64,000 nt of DNA from the NCBI RefSeq assembly GCF_000717335.1, contig NZ_JNYZ01000023.1, forward strand, positions 62,001 through 126,000, in the 5' to 3' direction. Origin of the DNA: Amycolatopsis jejuensis. Its GTDB lineage: Bacteria; Actinomycetota; Actinomycetes; Mycobacteriales; Pseudonocardiaceae. The notes under the pieces are model-generated. The model saw nothing but the letters and a program-made list of their open reading frames with translations, was not told where the DNA came from and ran no database searches. The translations under genes were made by a program, and so were the position numbers. Of this stretch, positions 24,325-33,332 are shown in pieces (within the stretch, counting starts at the first letter, position 1; each line of letters begins with the position of its first letter).

Positions 24325-24753
24325 ATGATCACTCGAGTCAAGGACGTCGCGCTGCTGCTCGGCCGGATCGGCGTCGCGGTGGTGTTTTTCGCGCACGGCC
24401 TGCAGAAGTGGGACAACGGGGTCGGCGGCACCACGGCCATGTTCGACCAGTTCGGCATCCCGCTGCCGGGGATCGCCGCGGTTCTGGTGATCGTGCTCGA
24501 GCTGCTCGGGTCGGTCGCGTTCGTGGCCGGTTTCCTGCTGCCGGTGGTCGCGATCGGGTACGCGATCGACATGCTGGGCGCGCTGCTCGCCGTGCACGCC
24601 TCGAACGGCCTGACCGGCGAGGGCGGTTACGAGCTGGTGCTCGTGCTCGGCCTCACCGCGCTGGCGCTGGGCTTCAACGGTGGCCGGCTGTCACTGGACC
24701 ACGTGCTGTTCCGCCGCCGTCGCGAAGGGGCGCACGAGCTGCAGAACTCATGA
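24325..24753 (+). CDS. DoxX-family membrane protein
   Basis: A 142-residue protein with four membrane helices. The DoxX signature is present as LLLGRIGVAVVFFAHGLQKW and LELLGSVAFVAGFLLP. DoxX proteins are linked to thiol or redox homeostasis in mycobacteria, and to quinone chemistry elsewhere. ATG 24325 follows GGGAGC by eight bases. The 276-base gap upstream separates it from the divergent otrA-like gene and must hold both promoters. The last six bases overlap the convergent TIGR03089 gene. Confidence 0.87.
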   Translation: MITRVKDVALLLGRIGVAVVFFAHGLQKWDNGVGGTTAMFDQFGIPLPGIAAVLVIVLELLGSVAFVAGFLLPVVAIGYAIDMLGALLAVHASNGLTGEGGYELVLVLGLTALALGFNGGRLSLDHVLFRRRREGAHELQNS

Positions 24754-25452
24754 CGGCAGGTCGGCGGTAGTGCGTTCGGCCTCGCGGCGGGCGGGCAGTT
24801 TCGCCGGGTCGGCATGGGTGACCTGGACGAGGTGCGCGCTCGCCGCGAGCGGGACCAGGAAGCCGTCGAGTACGCCGTCCGGGATCGTCCAGTCTATTGT
24901 GGACAGTACCCGGTCGGCGGCAGTCAGGCCGAGTTTCCCGGCGCGGGCAGTGGCTTCCGTCCATACTTCGTCCACAGTGGACGTGGCGAGTGCCGGAGTG
25001 TCCCCGGGTACCGGATGCATCGGGACGAACTGGTCGCCGGACATCCGGGCCTCGGTGAGGTAGTCGAGTGCCCCGCCGGACGGGGGTGTGCTCAGCCCGC
25101 GGCCCATCGGGTCGAGCGAGACCACCGCGACCGCCGGTGCGTCAACCTCCTCTTCCGGGCCGGTGAACACCACCCGGGCGCCGTCCGGTTCCGCGACGAC
25201 GTGCGCGCCGCACCACCACGCGCCGAGCAGCACTCCCGCGGTCTGCCAGTGCGCGGGCAGCCGCACCGCGACGGCGTCACCCGGCTCGACGTCGAACTCG
25301 TCGACCAGCCAGTTCGCCGTTTTCGCCGCCCAGTTCGCCAGGGTCGCCACGGAGAGTTCCACGCGGCTGCCGACCCGGTCGTCGTAGTGCGTGACCAGCG
25401 GTTTTGCCGGTGCGGCCAGAAGCGGGCGGAGCAACTGCTCGGTGAGACTCAT
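24748..25452 (-). CDS. TIGR03089-family protein (AMP-binding-like N-domain)
   Basis: A 234-residue protein resembling the N-terminal lobe of acyl-adenylating enzymes (LANWAAKTANWLVDEF, VAVRLPAHWQTAGVLLGAWW). It lacks the TSGTTG nucleotide loop and the C-terminal lobe, so no ligase activity is expected. A protein of this family lies next to an LCP gene in mycobacteria as I recall, and the same order is found here. It is in the same orientation as the two LCP genes, 21 bases downstream of the first. The role is unknown. Confidence 0.8.
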   Translation of the reverse strand: MSLTEQLLRPLLAAPAKPLVTHYDDRVGSRVELSVATLANWAAKTANWLVDEFDVEPGDAVAVRLPAHWQTAGVLLGAWWCGAHVVAEPDGARVVFTGPEEEVDAPAVAVVSLDPMGRGLSTPPSGGALDYLTEARMSGDQFVPMHPVPGDTPALATSTVDEVWTEATARAGKLGLTAADRVLSTIDWTIPDGVLDGFLVPLAASAHLVQVTHADPAKLPARREAERTTADLPS

Positions 25453-25473
25453 GCGCCAAGGCTAACCGGGCGG

Positions 25474-27033
25474 TCAGTCGACGCAGGGCACGCCCGGCAG
25501 CCCGGAGTCGAGCTGCAGCATCGGCGACCCGGCCGCCGCGCCGCCGCCACCGGCCGGACCGCGCCCGACCAGCCCGGCCACGAACTTCCGCACCGACGGC
25601 AGGTCCAGCTCCACGATGCTCTGCCCGTCGGCGCTGCGGCCGTTCGTGGTGACGACGGGGACGGTGGTGAAGTTCAGATCGCCGGACGCGACGCCCTTGA
25701 CCTGCTGGGCGAACTCGAGCACGTCGAGGCCGTCGTCGAGCACGATCGACCGGTGCACCGCGTCCATCAGGCCGTTCATCGTGGACGGGCTGGCCAGCGT
25801 GCCCGCCGACAGCACCTTGCGCAGCGCCGAGGACAGGAACGCCTGCTGCCGCTTGATCCGGTCGAGGTCGCCGCCCGGCAGGTTCTTGCGCTGGCGCACG
25901 AAGGAAAGCGCCTCGCCGCCGGACACCGTCTGCACGCCGCGGCGGAAGTCCGCGCCGGAGTCCTTGTCCGTGGTCGCGTGGTTCAGGCACACCGGCACGC
26001 CGCCGAGCGCCTCGGTGAGCAGGTAGAAACCGAGGAGGTTGATCTCGGCGTAGTGGTCGACGCGCACCTGGGTGAGATCCTGCACGGTCTGGACCAATGC
26101 CCGCCGCCCGGCCCCATCCGAGTCCCGGGCGACTTTCGCCTGGTCACGCTCGCCGCGTGCGCGGTCCTCCTCCTCGGCGTGCGCCTTGGCCACACCGTAC
26201 GCGGAGTTGATCTTGGCTTGGCCGCGTCCGGGAACGTCGACCCAGCTGTCCCGCGGAATCGACACCGCGGACGCTTTCCCGCCGTTCTTCGGGATCCGCA
26301 GCAGGATGACCGTGTCGGTGTTGATTCCGGCTTTTTCTTCGGTGCGCAACGATTTCAGCATGCTGAGCGGCAGTGGGTTGCCTTGCGCATCGGTACGCGC
26401 GTCACTGCCGACGAGCAGGATGTCGGTGGCCCCGTCGTCGGCAGGCGGCGCCGGGGGTTCCCCCGCACGGGGGGTGAGGACGTCGGTGGTGGGGACGTTG
26501 TCCTGGAGCTTGTCCTTGGTGACGTAGGCGTACCCGGTGGCGCCGAGAGCGAGCAGGGAGACGAGACCGATGGCAATCCGCCTGGTGACCCGGGTTGCGC
26601 GACCGGTCCGGCCCTCGGCGGCGGGCGGGGGCTGGGACGGCTGGGGGAGCTGGATGCGCGGGTGCGGGGAGGGTTTCCAGTCCGCGGCCGGGGTGGGCGC
26701 GGGTGCGGCTGGGACGGGCTCGGCGGCGTGTTTCGGCTGCGAAGGCGCGCTGTTGTCGGCTGCGGGTGCGGCGGGGGTGCCGTCGGCGTCGGCGGCGGCG
26801 GGTGCGGGGGCGTCGGCGGCTGCGGCTGCGGTGGTGGGTGCGGCGGGGGTGCCGTCGGCCGAGGACGTCTCGGTTGAAGTCGCAGGGGTGCCTGACCTGG
26901 CGGATTCGTCCTCGACCTCGGCGGAATCCGCGGTCACGGCGTCCGAAACTGCCGGAGTCTCCGAAACCTCCGCCGATTCCGCCGATTCCGCCGATTCCAC
27001 TGTCCGGTCTGGTTTGTCCTGGTTTTCACTCAC
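25474..27033 (-). CDS. LytR-CpsA-Psr family ligase (first of two)
   Basis: A 519-residue membrane protein. The first 140 residues are a low-complexity cytoplasmic tract of Glu/Ser/Ala/Pro with ESAESAES repeats. One membrane helix at about 148-168 follows, then an extracellular LCP domain with the conserved VGSDARTD, SIPRDSWV, GGVPVCLNHA and FVRQRKNLPGGDLDRIKRQQ. LCP enzymes transfer lipid-linked polymers to peptidoglycan; in mycolata they attach arabinogalactan. It lacks the LytR_C domain seen in its neighbour and ends GVPCVD. GTG starts it. It is next to rmlBD, which makes the linker sugar donor. Confidence 0.92.
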   Translation of the reverse strand: MSENQDKPDRTVESAESAESAEVSETPAVSDAVTADSAEVEDESARSGTPATSTETSSADGTPAAPTTAAAAADAPAPAAADADGTPAAPAADNSAPSQPKHAAEPVPAAPAPTPAADWKPSPHPRIQLPQPSQPPPAAEGRTGRATRVTRRIAIGLVSLLALGATGYAYVTKDKLQDNVPTTDVLTPRAGEPPAPPADDGATDILLVGSDARTDAQGNPLPLSMLKSLRTEEKAGINTDTVILLRIPKNGGKASAVSIPRDSWVDVPGRGQAKINSAYGVAKAHAEEEDRARGERDQAKVARDSDGAGRRALVQTVQDLTQVRVDHYAEINLLGFYLLTEALGGVPVCLNHATTDKDSGADFRRGVQTVSGGEALSFVRQRKNLPGGDLDRIKRQQAFLSSALRKVLSAGTLASPSTMNGLMDAVHRSIVLDDGLDVLEFAQQVKGVASGDLNFTTVPVVTTNGRSADGQSIVELDLPSVRKFVAGLVGRGPAGGGGAAAGSPMLQLDSGLPGVPCVD

Positions 27034-27096
27034 CCCATGTACCTCCCCGTCCCCAGCCTACGGCCCGCAGCCGGCCGCCACGCTGGGTGCCCGACT

Positions 27097-28629
27097 CTAG
27101 TTGACGCAGGGCACATCGCCCGCCGTGATCGGCGGCGCGGCGGGGGTGGCCGGGGGTGAAGAAGGGGCTGAAGAAGGGGCTGAAGCGGGAGGGGAAGAAG
27201 GAGCGTCGGCCGAACCGTGGCGTGCGTCCTTGCCCAGCAGTACCCGGACGTGTCCGGCGGCGACGTCGGCGTCCGGTTCGGCCTGTGCACTGATCCCGAG
27301 GGCCTCGCGGACCAGGTCGGCCGCGGCCTCGTCCGACGGGTGGTACCGCAGCACCGTGGTGGACCGCGTGGACAGGCCCGTGTCCGGTGCCAGCTGGAAA
27401 CCCTTGCCCTGCAACAGGTTCCGCAGCGGACCCGCGGCGCCCGCGCCGGAGCCGTCGAACAGCTCGACCGTCACCTGCCCGGCGCCGGGAAGAGTGCCCG
27501 ACGGCGGCGGGGCCCCGTCGGAGGTGAGGCGGTCGACGGCCGCGCGCACCTTGGCCTGGTCGACGCGCAGGACGTCGGCGCCGCCGATCACCGCGTTGCC
27601 CTCGGTGGGGATGGTGTGGAACTCGACGTTGCCGCCGGTCAGCCCGCGCATCTGGGCGGCGAACTCGGCGAGGTCCCAGCCCGCGGACAGCACCACCGAC
27701 TTCTTCACGGCCTCCACGAGCTGCGCGATCCGCACCGGGTTGGCCAGTACGTCCGACGACAGCACCTTGCTCGCGAGCCCCGACAGGAACGCCTGCTGCC
27801 GCGCGATCCGGTCCAGGTCGCCGTTGGGCAGGTCGTACCGCTGCCGCACGAAGGCGAGCGCCTGCACGCCCTCGACCGTCTGCTTCCCGGCGGGCAGGTC
27901 GACGCCCGACTTCGTCTCCTGCACCGCGTGGTTGAGGCACACCTGCACGCCGCCGATGGCCTTCGTGACCTCGTAGAAGCTGGCCAGGTTCACCTCGGCG
28001 TACCGGTCGATCATGCCGGGTTTGCCGATGAACTTCTCGAGCGTGGCGACCAGGTTCTTGCGCCCGGCGAGCTTGGCCTTCTCGTCGATGTCCTTGCCGT
28101 CGGTGTTGCCTTGGGCGCGCAGGGTTTTGGCCGTGTCGTTGTACGCGTACACATACGCGCTGTTGAGCTTGTGCTTGCCGAAGCCGCCGGTGATCTCGAC
28201 CCAGGAGTCACGCGGGAAGGAGATGGCGATCGCGTGCTGCCCGTTCTGCGGGATGTGCACGAGGATCATCGTGTCGGTCTGCTTCTCGCCGTCCGAGTCG
28301 CCGGCGTGCAGCATGTCGAGCACCTCGCGGGGCAGCGGGTTGCCCTGCGCGTCGGTGCGGCTGTCCTGGCCGACCAGGAGGATGTCGACCGCGCCGTCGA
28401 GCGGTTTCGCGTGCGCCTGCGGGTCGCCGAAGATCTCGGTGGTGGAGAAGCCGGACTGCGGGTCGCCGATGAACTGCCAGCCGTACCAGGTCAGGGCCAG
28501 CACCACCACCGACAGCACGGACAGCAGGACCTTGCCGCTGCGCCGCAGCACGACGAACACGCCGCGACCCCGGGGTACCGGCAGCTGTCCGCGGTGCACC
28601 GGCAGCGGTGTCCCTGGCCATTCGGCCAC
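27097..28629 (-). CDS. LytR-CpsA-Psr family ligase with LytR_C domain (second of two)
   Basis: A 510-residue membrane protein. A short cytoplasmic N-terminus is followed by one helix (VLLSVLSVVVLALTWYGW), the LCP domain with VGQDSRTD, SFPRDSWVEI, GGVQVCLNHAV and FVRQRYDLPNGDLDRIARQQ, and a LytR_C domain (about 365-460). A Ser/Pro/Ala tail ends GDVPCVN. GTG 28629 follows GGAGGA. It is divergent from rmlB across 120 bases. The pair of LCP genes, only the second with LytR_C, suggests different polymer acceptors or donors. The end motif PCV(N/D) is shared by both. Confidence 0.93.
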   Translation of the reverse strand: MAEWPGTPLPVHRGQLPVPRGRGVFVVLRRSGKVLLSVLSVVVLALTWYGWQFIGDPQSGFSTTEIFGDPQAHAKPLDGAVDILLVGQDSRTDAQGNPLPREVLDMLHAGDSDGEKQTDTMILVHIPQNGQHAIAISFPRDSWVEITGGFGKHKLNSAYVYAYNDTAKTLRAQGNTDGKDIDEKAKLAGRKNLVATLEKFIGKPGMIDRYAEVNLASFYEVTKAIGGVQVCLNHAVQETKSGVDLPAGKQTVEGVQALAFVRQRYDLPNGDLDRIARQQAFLSGLASKVLSSDVLANPVRIAQLVEAVKKSVVLSAGWDLAEFAAQMRGLTGGNVEFHTIPTEGNAVIGGADVLRVDQAKVRAAVDRLTSDGAPPPSGTLPGAGQVTVELFDGSGAGAAGPLRNLLQGKGFQLAPDTGLSTRSTTVLRYHPSDEAAADLVREALGISAQAEPDADVAAGHVRVLLGKDARHGSADAPSSPPASAPSSAPSSPPATPAAPPITAGDVPCVN

Positions 28630-28749
28630 TGATCCTCCCCCGGACGCCCCCGCGCGCTCCACTCCTTCGCCGGACTCTACCGACTCCGCTGTGAACCACC
28701 CGTAGGCTGGGGGCGACAATGCCCGGTCGGGCAAGAAGGGTGGACGAGA

Positions 28750-29742
28750 ATGCGGGTCCTGGTCACGGGCGGTGCCGGATTCATCGGATCGCACTACGTG
28801 CGGCAGGTGCTGTCAGGGGCGTACCCGACGCTCAGTGACGCCGAGGTCGTGGTGCTCGACAAGCTCACCTACGCGGGCAACGAGGCCAATCTGGCGCCGG
28901 TCGCGAGCAGCCCGCGGCTGCGTTTCGTGCGCGGCGACATCTGCGACGCCACGCTGGTGTCCGACCTGATGCAGGGCGTCGACCTGGTCGTCCACTTCGC
29001 CGCGGAGTCCCATGTGGACCGTTCGATCCTCGGGTCGGCGGACTTCGTGCTCACCAACGTGCTCGGCACGCAGACGCTGCTGCAGGCGGCGCTGGAGGCC
29101 GAGGCCGGCAAGTTCGTGCACGTGTCCACCGACGAGGTGTACGGGTCCATCCCGGACGGTTCGTGGTCGGAAGACCACGTGCTGGAGCCGAATTCGCCGT
29201 ACTCGGCGTCGAAGGCGTCGTCGGATCTGATCGCCCGCTCGTATTCGCGCACGCACGGGCTGCCGGTGTGCGTCACGCGGTGCTCGAACAACTACGGCCC
29301 GTACCAGTTCCCCGAGAAGGTGATCCCGCTCTTCGTCACCAACCTGCTCGACGGGCGCAAGGTCCCGCTGTACGGCGACGGGCTGAACGTGCGCGACTGG
29401 CTGCACGTGGACGATCACTGCCACGGCATCCAGCTGGTCGCGGACGGCGGCCGCCCGGGGGAAATCTACAACATCGGCGGCGGTACCGAACTCACCAACC
29501 GCGAGCTCACCGAACGGCTGCTCGCGGCGGTCGGCAAGGGCTGGGAGATGGTCGAGCCGGTCGCCGACCGCAAGGCCCACGATCGGCGGTACTCGGTCGA
29601 CATCGCGAAGATCAGCGGTGAACTCGGTTACGCTCCGCGGGTGTCGTTCGAGGACGGTCTGGCCGACACCGTGCGCTGGTACACCGACAACCGCGCGTGG
29701 TGGGAGCCGCTGAAGGACCGCGCCGCGCTGGGCACGTCCTGA
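28750..29742 (+). CDS. rmlB: dTDP-glucose 4,6-dehydratase
   Basis: A 330-residue extended SDR enzyme that forms dTDP-4-keto-6-deoxyglucose, the second step to dTDP-L-rhamnose. Motifs are GGAGFIGSHYVRQ (NAD), FAAESHVDRSI, STDEVYGS with the catalytic Thr-Asp-Glu, YSASKASSDL with Tyr/Lys, and RCSNNYGPYQFPEK. ATG 28750 follows AGAAGGGTGG. It is followed by rmlD after 28 bases; rmlA and rmlC are not in the window. The rhamnose feeds the linker of arabinogalactan made by WbbL. Confidence 0.97.
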   Translation: MRVLVTGGAGFIGSHYVRQVLSGAYPTLSDAEVVVLDKLTYAGNEANLAPVASSPRLRFVRGDICDATLVSDLMQGVDLVVHFAAESHVDRSILGSADFVLTNVLGTQTLLQAALEAEAGKFVHVSTDEVYGSIPDGSWSEDHVLEPNSPYSASKASSDLIARSYSRTHGLPVCVTRCSNNYGPYQFPEKVIPLFVTNLLDGRKVPLYGDGLNVRDWLHVDDHCHGIQLVADGGRPGEIYNIGGGTELTNRELTERLLAAVGKGWEMVEPVADRKAHDRRYSVDIAKISGELGYAPRVSFEDGLADTVRWYTDNRAWWEPLKDRAALGTS

Positions 29743-29770
29743 AAACCCTGTCGCAGTAGGAGGTACGCCG

Positions 29771-30655
29771 GTGCAGCTGGCTGTTCTCGTGCCCGGCGGT
29801 TCCGGCCAGCTCGGCCGGGACCTGGTGAGTTCCGCGAGCCCGGAGACGGAGGTGGTGGCGCCCTCTTCGGCGGAGCTGGATCTGACGCAGACGGGCGACG
29901 TCGTCCGGGCAGTGAGCGAACTGGCCGAGCGAGCAGCGAAATCCGGCGCGTCCCCGGTGGTGATCAACGCGGCGGCGTACACGGCGGTCGACGCTGCGGA
30001 AACCGATGAGGCACGGGCGTTCGCGGTCAATGTGGACGGTCCGCGGGTGCTGGCGGCGGCTTGTACGTCGAGGCGGGTGCCGTTGATCCACGTGTCCACG
30101 GACTACGTGTTCCCTGGCGATGCCACGCAACCGTACGAAGTGGACGATGCCCTTGGCCCGCACAGTGCCTATGGCCGTACCAAGGCTGCGGGCGAGGACG
30201 CGGTGCGGGGCTCGGGTGCGTCGGCGTGGATCGTGCGCACCAGCTGGGTTTACGGCAAGACCGGCTCGAACTTCGTGAAGACCATCGCCCGCCTGGAATC
30301 CGAACGCGCGGAACTGTCCGTTGTGGACGATCAGATCGGCTCGCCGACCTGGTCGGCCGATCTGGCCGGGGGATTGCTGGAACTGGCGCGCGCCATCGCC
30401 ACCGGTCACGCCCCGGCGTCGAACGTCCTGCACTGCACCGGCGGCGGCGAAACCTCTTGGTACCACTTCGCCCAAGCCATCTTCGAAGAGCTGGGCGCCG
30501 ACCCCGGCCGCATCAAACCCTGTACCACGGCCGAATTCCCGCGCCCAGCTCCCCGGCCCGCCTATTCGGTACTCTCCAACGCTTCCTGGCAGGCCGCAGG
30601 CTTGCCGCCACTACGCAACTGGCGAGAAGCCCTGCACGCCTACTTCACCGGCTGA
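29771..30655 (+). CDS. rmlD: dTDP-4-dehydrorhamnose reductase
   Basis: A 294-residue SDR that reduces dTDP-4-keto-L-rhamnose to dTDP-L-rhamnose with NADPH. The nucleotide motif PGGSGQLGRDLV, HVSTDYVFPGD, and YGRTKAAGEDAV with the catalytic Tyr/Lys are present, and NDQIG-like DDQIGSPTW is the family mark. GTG 29771 follows GTAGGAGG. It is transcribed with rmlB and converges on the monooxygenase gene with a three-base gap. In mycobacteria rmlD is directly followed by wbbL; here about 12 kb of other genes separate them. Confidence 0.96.
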   Translation: MQLAVLVPGGSGQLGRDLVSSASPETEVVAPSSAELDLTQTGDVVRAVSELAERAAKSGASPVVINAAAYTAVDAAETDEARAFAVNVDGPRVLAAACTSRRVPLIHVSTDYVFPGDATQPYEVDDALGPHSAYGRTKAAGEDAVRGSGASAWIVRTSWVYGKTGSNFVKTIARLESERAELSVVDDQIGSPTWSADLAGGLLELARAIATGHAPASNVLHCTGGGETSWYHFAQAIFEELGADPGRIKPCTTAEFPRPAPRPAYSVLSNASWQAAGLPPLRNWREALHAYFTG

Positions 30656-30658
30656 CCG

Positions 30659-32446
30659 TCAGCCAAGAACCGGTGCGCCTGCTGAGCGCCGGAAGGACGC
30701 GGGAATCGCGCCGTCCAGTTCCGCCTTCACCAGCAGCGCAAGGCGGAGCGATCCGGGGCGGACCTGGTTGATGCCGCCGCCGTTGAACCACAGGCCGGGC
30801 TGCCCGGTCTGGCACCACATGTTGGCCCATTCGCCCTCGTCGTCGAGCCGGGCGATGGTGCCGACGCGTCCGGCGACGTCCGCGCCGAACTGTTCCGCCA
30901 CCTCCACGGAGCGGTTCTGGTACCCGGTGGCCAGCACGATCAGGTCAGCCTCGACGACGCCACCGTCGGCGAGCCGGGCGCCGTCGGGTCCGAACGTCGC
31001 GATCCGATCGGCAGGCAGGACCGAGATGCGGCCGTCGACGATCGCTTCGGAGGCCCCGACGTTCAGGTAGTACCCGCTTCCGGTGCGCAGGAACAGATCG
31101 AGCCATCCGGCCTGGTCGACGCCGTCCCCGAGTCGCATCCCGGCCGCCTCGAGCCCGCGCAGCAGATCGGCGTCCATTTCCTTCGCCATCCGGTGGTACT
31201 GCTGCGATCCGGCGGTCCGGAGTGGATTGATCAGGCCGACCCCGTAGCGCACGTCCACCAGTTCCGTCGGCGTGCCGTCGAAGTAGGCGGCGTACGCGAG
31301 GTTCGCGGTGGCCACGTGGTTCACCACGACCGGACCGCGCTGGACCATCGTCACCTCGACGCCGTGGTTGTGCAGGTCCAGCGCGATGTCGTGACCGCTC
31401 GCGCCCACGCCGACCACGATCGCCTTGCGCGCCGCAACCTGCGTTGCCCCGTGATAGGCCGAAGAGTGGACGACCTTGCCCGCGAACTCGGTGAGCCCTG
31501 GCAATTCGGGGATCGCAGGTTTGCCACCGATGCCGCCGGTCGCGTGGACGATGTGCCGCGGGTGCAGCACCCGGGTCCGGCCGTCGCCGCGGCGAACCGT
31601 CGCGGTCCACGTCCCGGCCGTCTCGTCGCGTTCGGCACCCTCGAACGAGGTCGCCGTCCAGACGTCGAGATCGAGGTAGCGGGCGTAGATCTCCAGCCAG
31701 TCGGCGACGACGTCCTTGGGCAGGTATTCCGGGTAGTGCGCCGGGAACGGCAGGAAGGGGAAGCCGTTCATCTCCACCGGGTTGTGCAGGGCCAGCGCTT
31801 CGTACCGGTTGCGCCAGTTGTCCCCGACCCGCTCGTTCTTGTCCACGACCAGCGCCGACACGCCGAACCGGCGCAGGTACGCGGCGGTGATCAGGCCCGC
31901 CTGCCCGCTGCCGACGATCAGCACCTCGGGGTCGGTGCCGGTGAACTCCCGCCGGGCCTGGCGGTTTTCGCCGTAGGTCTGGCCCGGCTGCGCGGGGTCG
32001 TACCCCAGACCGCGCGGATGCACCTCGGGCGGCTCGACCGAGTGCAGCCGTTCGAGCCGCGTGTAGAGGGCGTGCGCGGTGAAGCCGTACGGCGACTGCG
32101 CGTCGGGCCGCGCGTTGAGCAGCCCGAGTCCGACGCCCGCGGCCGTGTCGAACTCGAAGAAGATCTCCACCACCGCCGAGTCACCCTCGCCGAACAAGTG
32201 CGGCACGGGCCATTCACCGGCGATGCGCAAGTTGGCGGGCTTGATGTCGGCGACGACGCGGAGCAACGTCGAGACGACGGCTTCCCGGCCGTGGAACTGC
32301 CGGAAGTCCCAGGTCAGCGCACCGTTGTCGCGCAGGTAGGACTGCTCCGCGAACAAGCTCGCGAGCGCGTCGGCGGCACAGGTCGCGAGCGCCCGCTCGA
32401 AGTCGGCAAGCCAGCGCTCGGCGCCGGGCAGCAGGTTCTCGGTCAT
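30659..32446 (-). CDS. Flavin-dependent monooxygenase with N-terminal NTF2-like domain
   Basis: A 595-residue enzyme. Residues 1-130 form a SnoaL/NTF2-like domain. The rest is a class B flavoprotein monooxygenase with the FAD motif VLIVGSGQAGLITAAYL (about 175) and the NADPH motif VVGVGASGHDIALDL (about 350), and an ATGYQNRS motif near the C-terminus. Such enzymes insert oxygen into ketones (Baeyer-Villiger) or hydroxylate N or S. It is the last gene of a three-gene set with an SDR and a metallo-beta-lactamase-fold hydrolase, which suits conversion of an alcohol to a ketone to a lactone or ester and its hydrolysis. Confidence 0.9.
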   Translation of the reverse strand: MTENLLPGAERWLADFERALATCAADALASLFAEQSYLRDNGALTWDFRQFHGREAVVSTLLRVVADIKPANLRIAGEWPVPHLFGEGDSAVVEIFFEFDTAAGVGLGLLNARPDAQSPYGFTAHALYTRLERLHSVEPPEVHPRGLGYDPAQPGQTYGENRQARREFTGTDPEVLIVGSGQAGLITAAYLRRFGVSALVVDKNERVGDNWRNRYEALALHNPVEMNGFPFLPFPAHYPEYLPKDVVADWLEIYARYLDLDVWTATSFEGAERDETAGTWTATVRRGDGRTRVLHPRHIVHATGGIGGKPAIPELPGLTEFAGKVVHSSAYHGATQVAARKAIVVGVGASGHDIALDLHNHGVEVTMVQRGPVVVNHVATANLAYAAYFDGTPTELVDVRYGVGLINPLRTAGSQQYHRMAKEMDADLLRGLEAAGMRLGDGVDQAGWLDLFLRTGSGYYLNVGASEAIVDGRISVLPADRIATFGPDGARLADGGVVEADLIVLATGYQNRSVEVAEQFGADVAGRVGTIARLDDEGEWANMWCQTGQPGLWFNGGGINQVRPGSLRLALLVKAELDGAIPASFRRSAGAPVLG

Positions 32447-32575
32447 CCGGGTGTCCTCTCGGTTCGAGCGCCAGGGCGTCGTGGCGCCTTGTGGACGTGG
32501 TCCGAGGTTAGGAATCGGTGGCGGTCAGCCGAAGCGTTGTTCGGCCAAGCCGAACGCGGGTGTACTTCCGGTGGT

Positions 32576-33325
32576 TCAGCGCGCGGTGAGTCCGCCGTCG
32601 ACGACGAGGGCGTGGCCGGTGATGAACGAAGCCTGGTCGGAAGCCAGAAACGCCACCGCGGCGGCGATCTCTTCCGGACGGCCCCAGCGCGCCATCGGTA
32701 CCCGCAGCGTCTGTGTGATCAGCGTGCGGCTTTCCGCCTCGCTGGAGGTCATCGCGGCGGTCATCCGGGTTTCGACATAACCGGGGCACACCGCGTTGAC
32801 CCGGATGCCGTCGCGCGCATAACGGAGCGCCGCGTCCTTGGTCGCGCCGATCACGCCGTGTTTCGCGGGGCCGTACCCGGTCGGTCCGATCGATCCGGTG
32901 ATACCGCTGATCGAGGCGATGTTGACGACCGAACCGCCCCCGTACCGCTGCAGGATCGGGATTCCCACACGCATCCCGCGCCACATGCCGAACAGGAACA
33001 TGTCCACGTTGCGCTCGAAATCGTCGTCGCGCCCGTTGCTCGTCGCCCCGGCGGAGTTGACGACGACATCGAGGCGGCCGAAGTGTTCTTCAGCCGAAGC
33101 GACGCTGGCGCGGACCGATTCGGTGCGCAAGACGTCGGTCTCGGTGAACGTCGCTTCGCCGCCTGCGCTGGTGATCTCGTCGACGAGGCTCTTGCCTGCG
33201 GTCTCGTCGAGGTCCGCGATGACCAGCCGGGCACCGTCGCGCGCCAAGGCCTGCGTGATGGCCCGGCCGATCCCGTGCGCGCCCCCGGCGACCCAGCACA
33301 CGTGCCGGGAAAGACTGTCGTACAT
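32576..33325 (-). CDS. Short-chain dehydrogenase/reductase
   Basis: A 249-residue classical SDR with the cofactor motif GGAHGIGRAI, the Asp after strand 2 that favours NAD(H) (IADLDE), NSAG, the catalytic Ser in NIASISG and Tyr/Lys in YGPAK, and the C-terminal GHALVVDGGLTAR. The substrate is probably a cyclic or secondary alcohol, by context with the Baeyer-Villiger-type monooxygenase downstream. Eight bases separate it from the hydrolase gene upstream, so the three form an operon; a 129-base gap precedes the monooxygenase. Confidence 0.92.
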   Translation of the reverse strand: MYDSLSRHVCWVAGGAHGIGRAITQALARDGARLVIADLDETAGKSLVDEITSAGGEATFTETDVLRTESVRASVASAEEHFGRLDVVVNSAGATSNGRDDDFERNVDMFLFGMWRGMRVGIPILQRYGGGSVVNIASISGITGSIGPTGYGPAKHGVIGATKDAALRYARDGIRVNAVCPGYVETRMTAAMTSSEAESRTLITQTLRVPMARWGRPEEIAAAVAFLASDQASFITGHALVVDGGLTAR

Positions 33326-33332
33326 GAGGTTC

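Noticed and set aside
24748..25452. Truncated acyl-CoA ligase pseudogene
   Set aside because: The short form lacking the nucleotide loop is the normal layout of the TIGR03089 family, and its position next to LCP genes is conserved as I recall.
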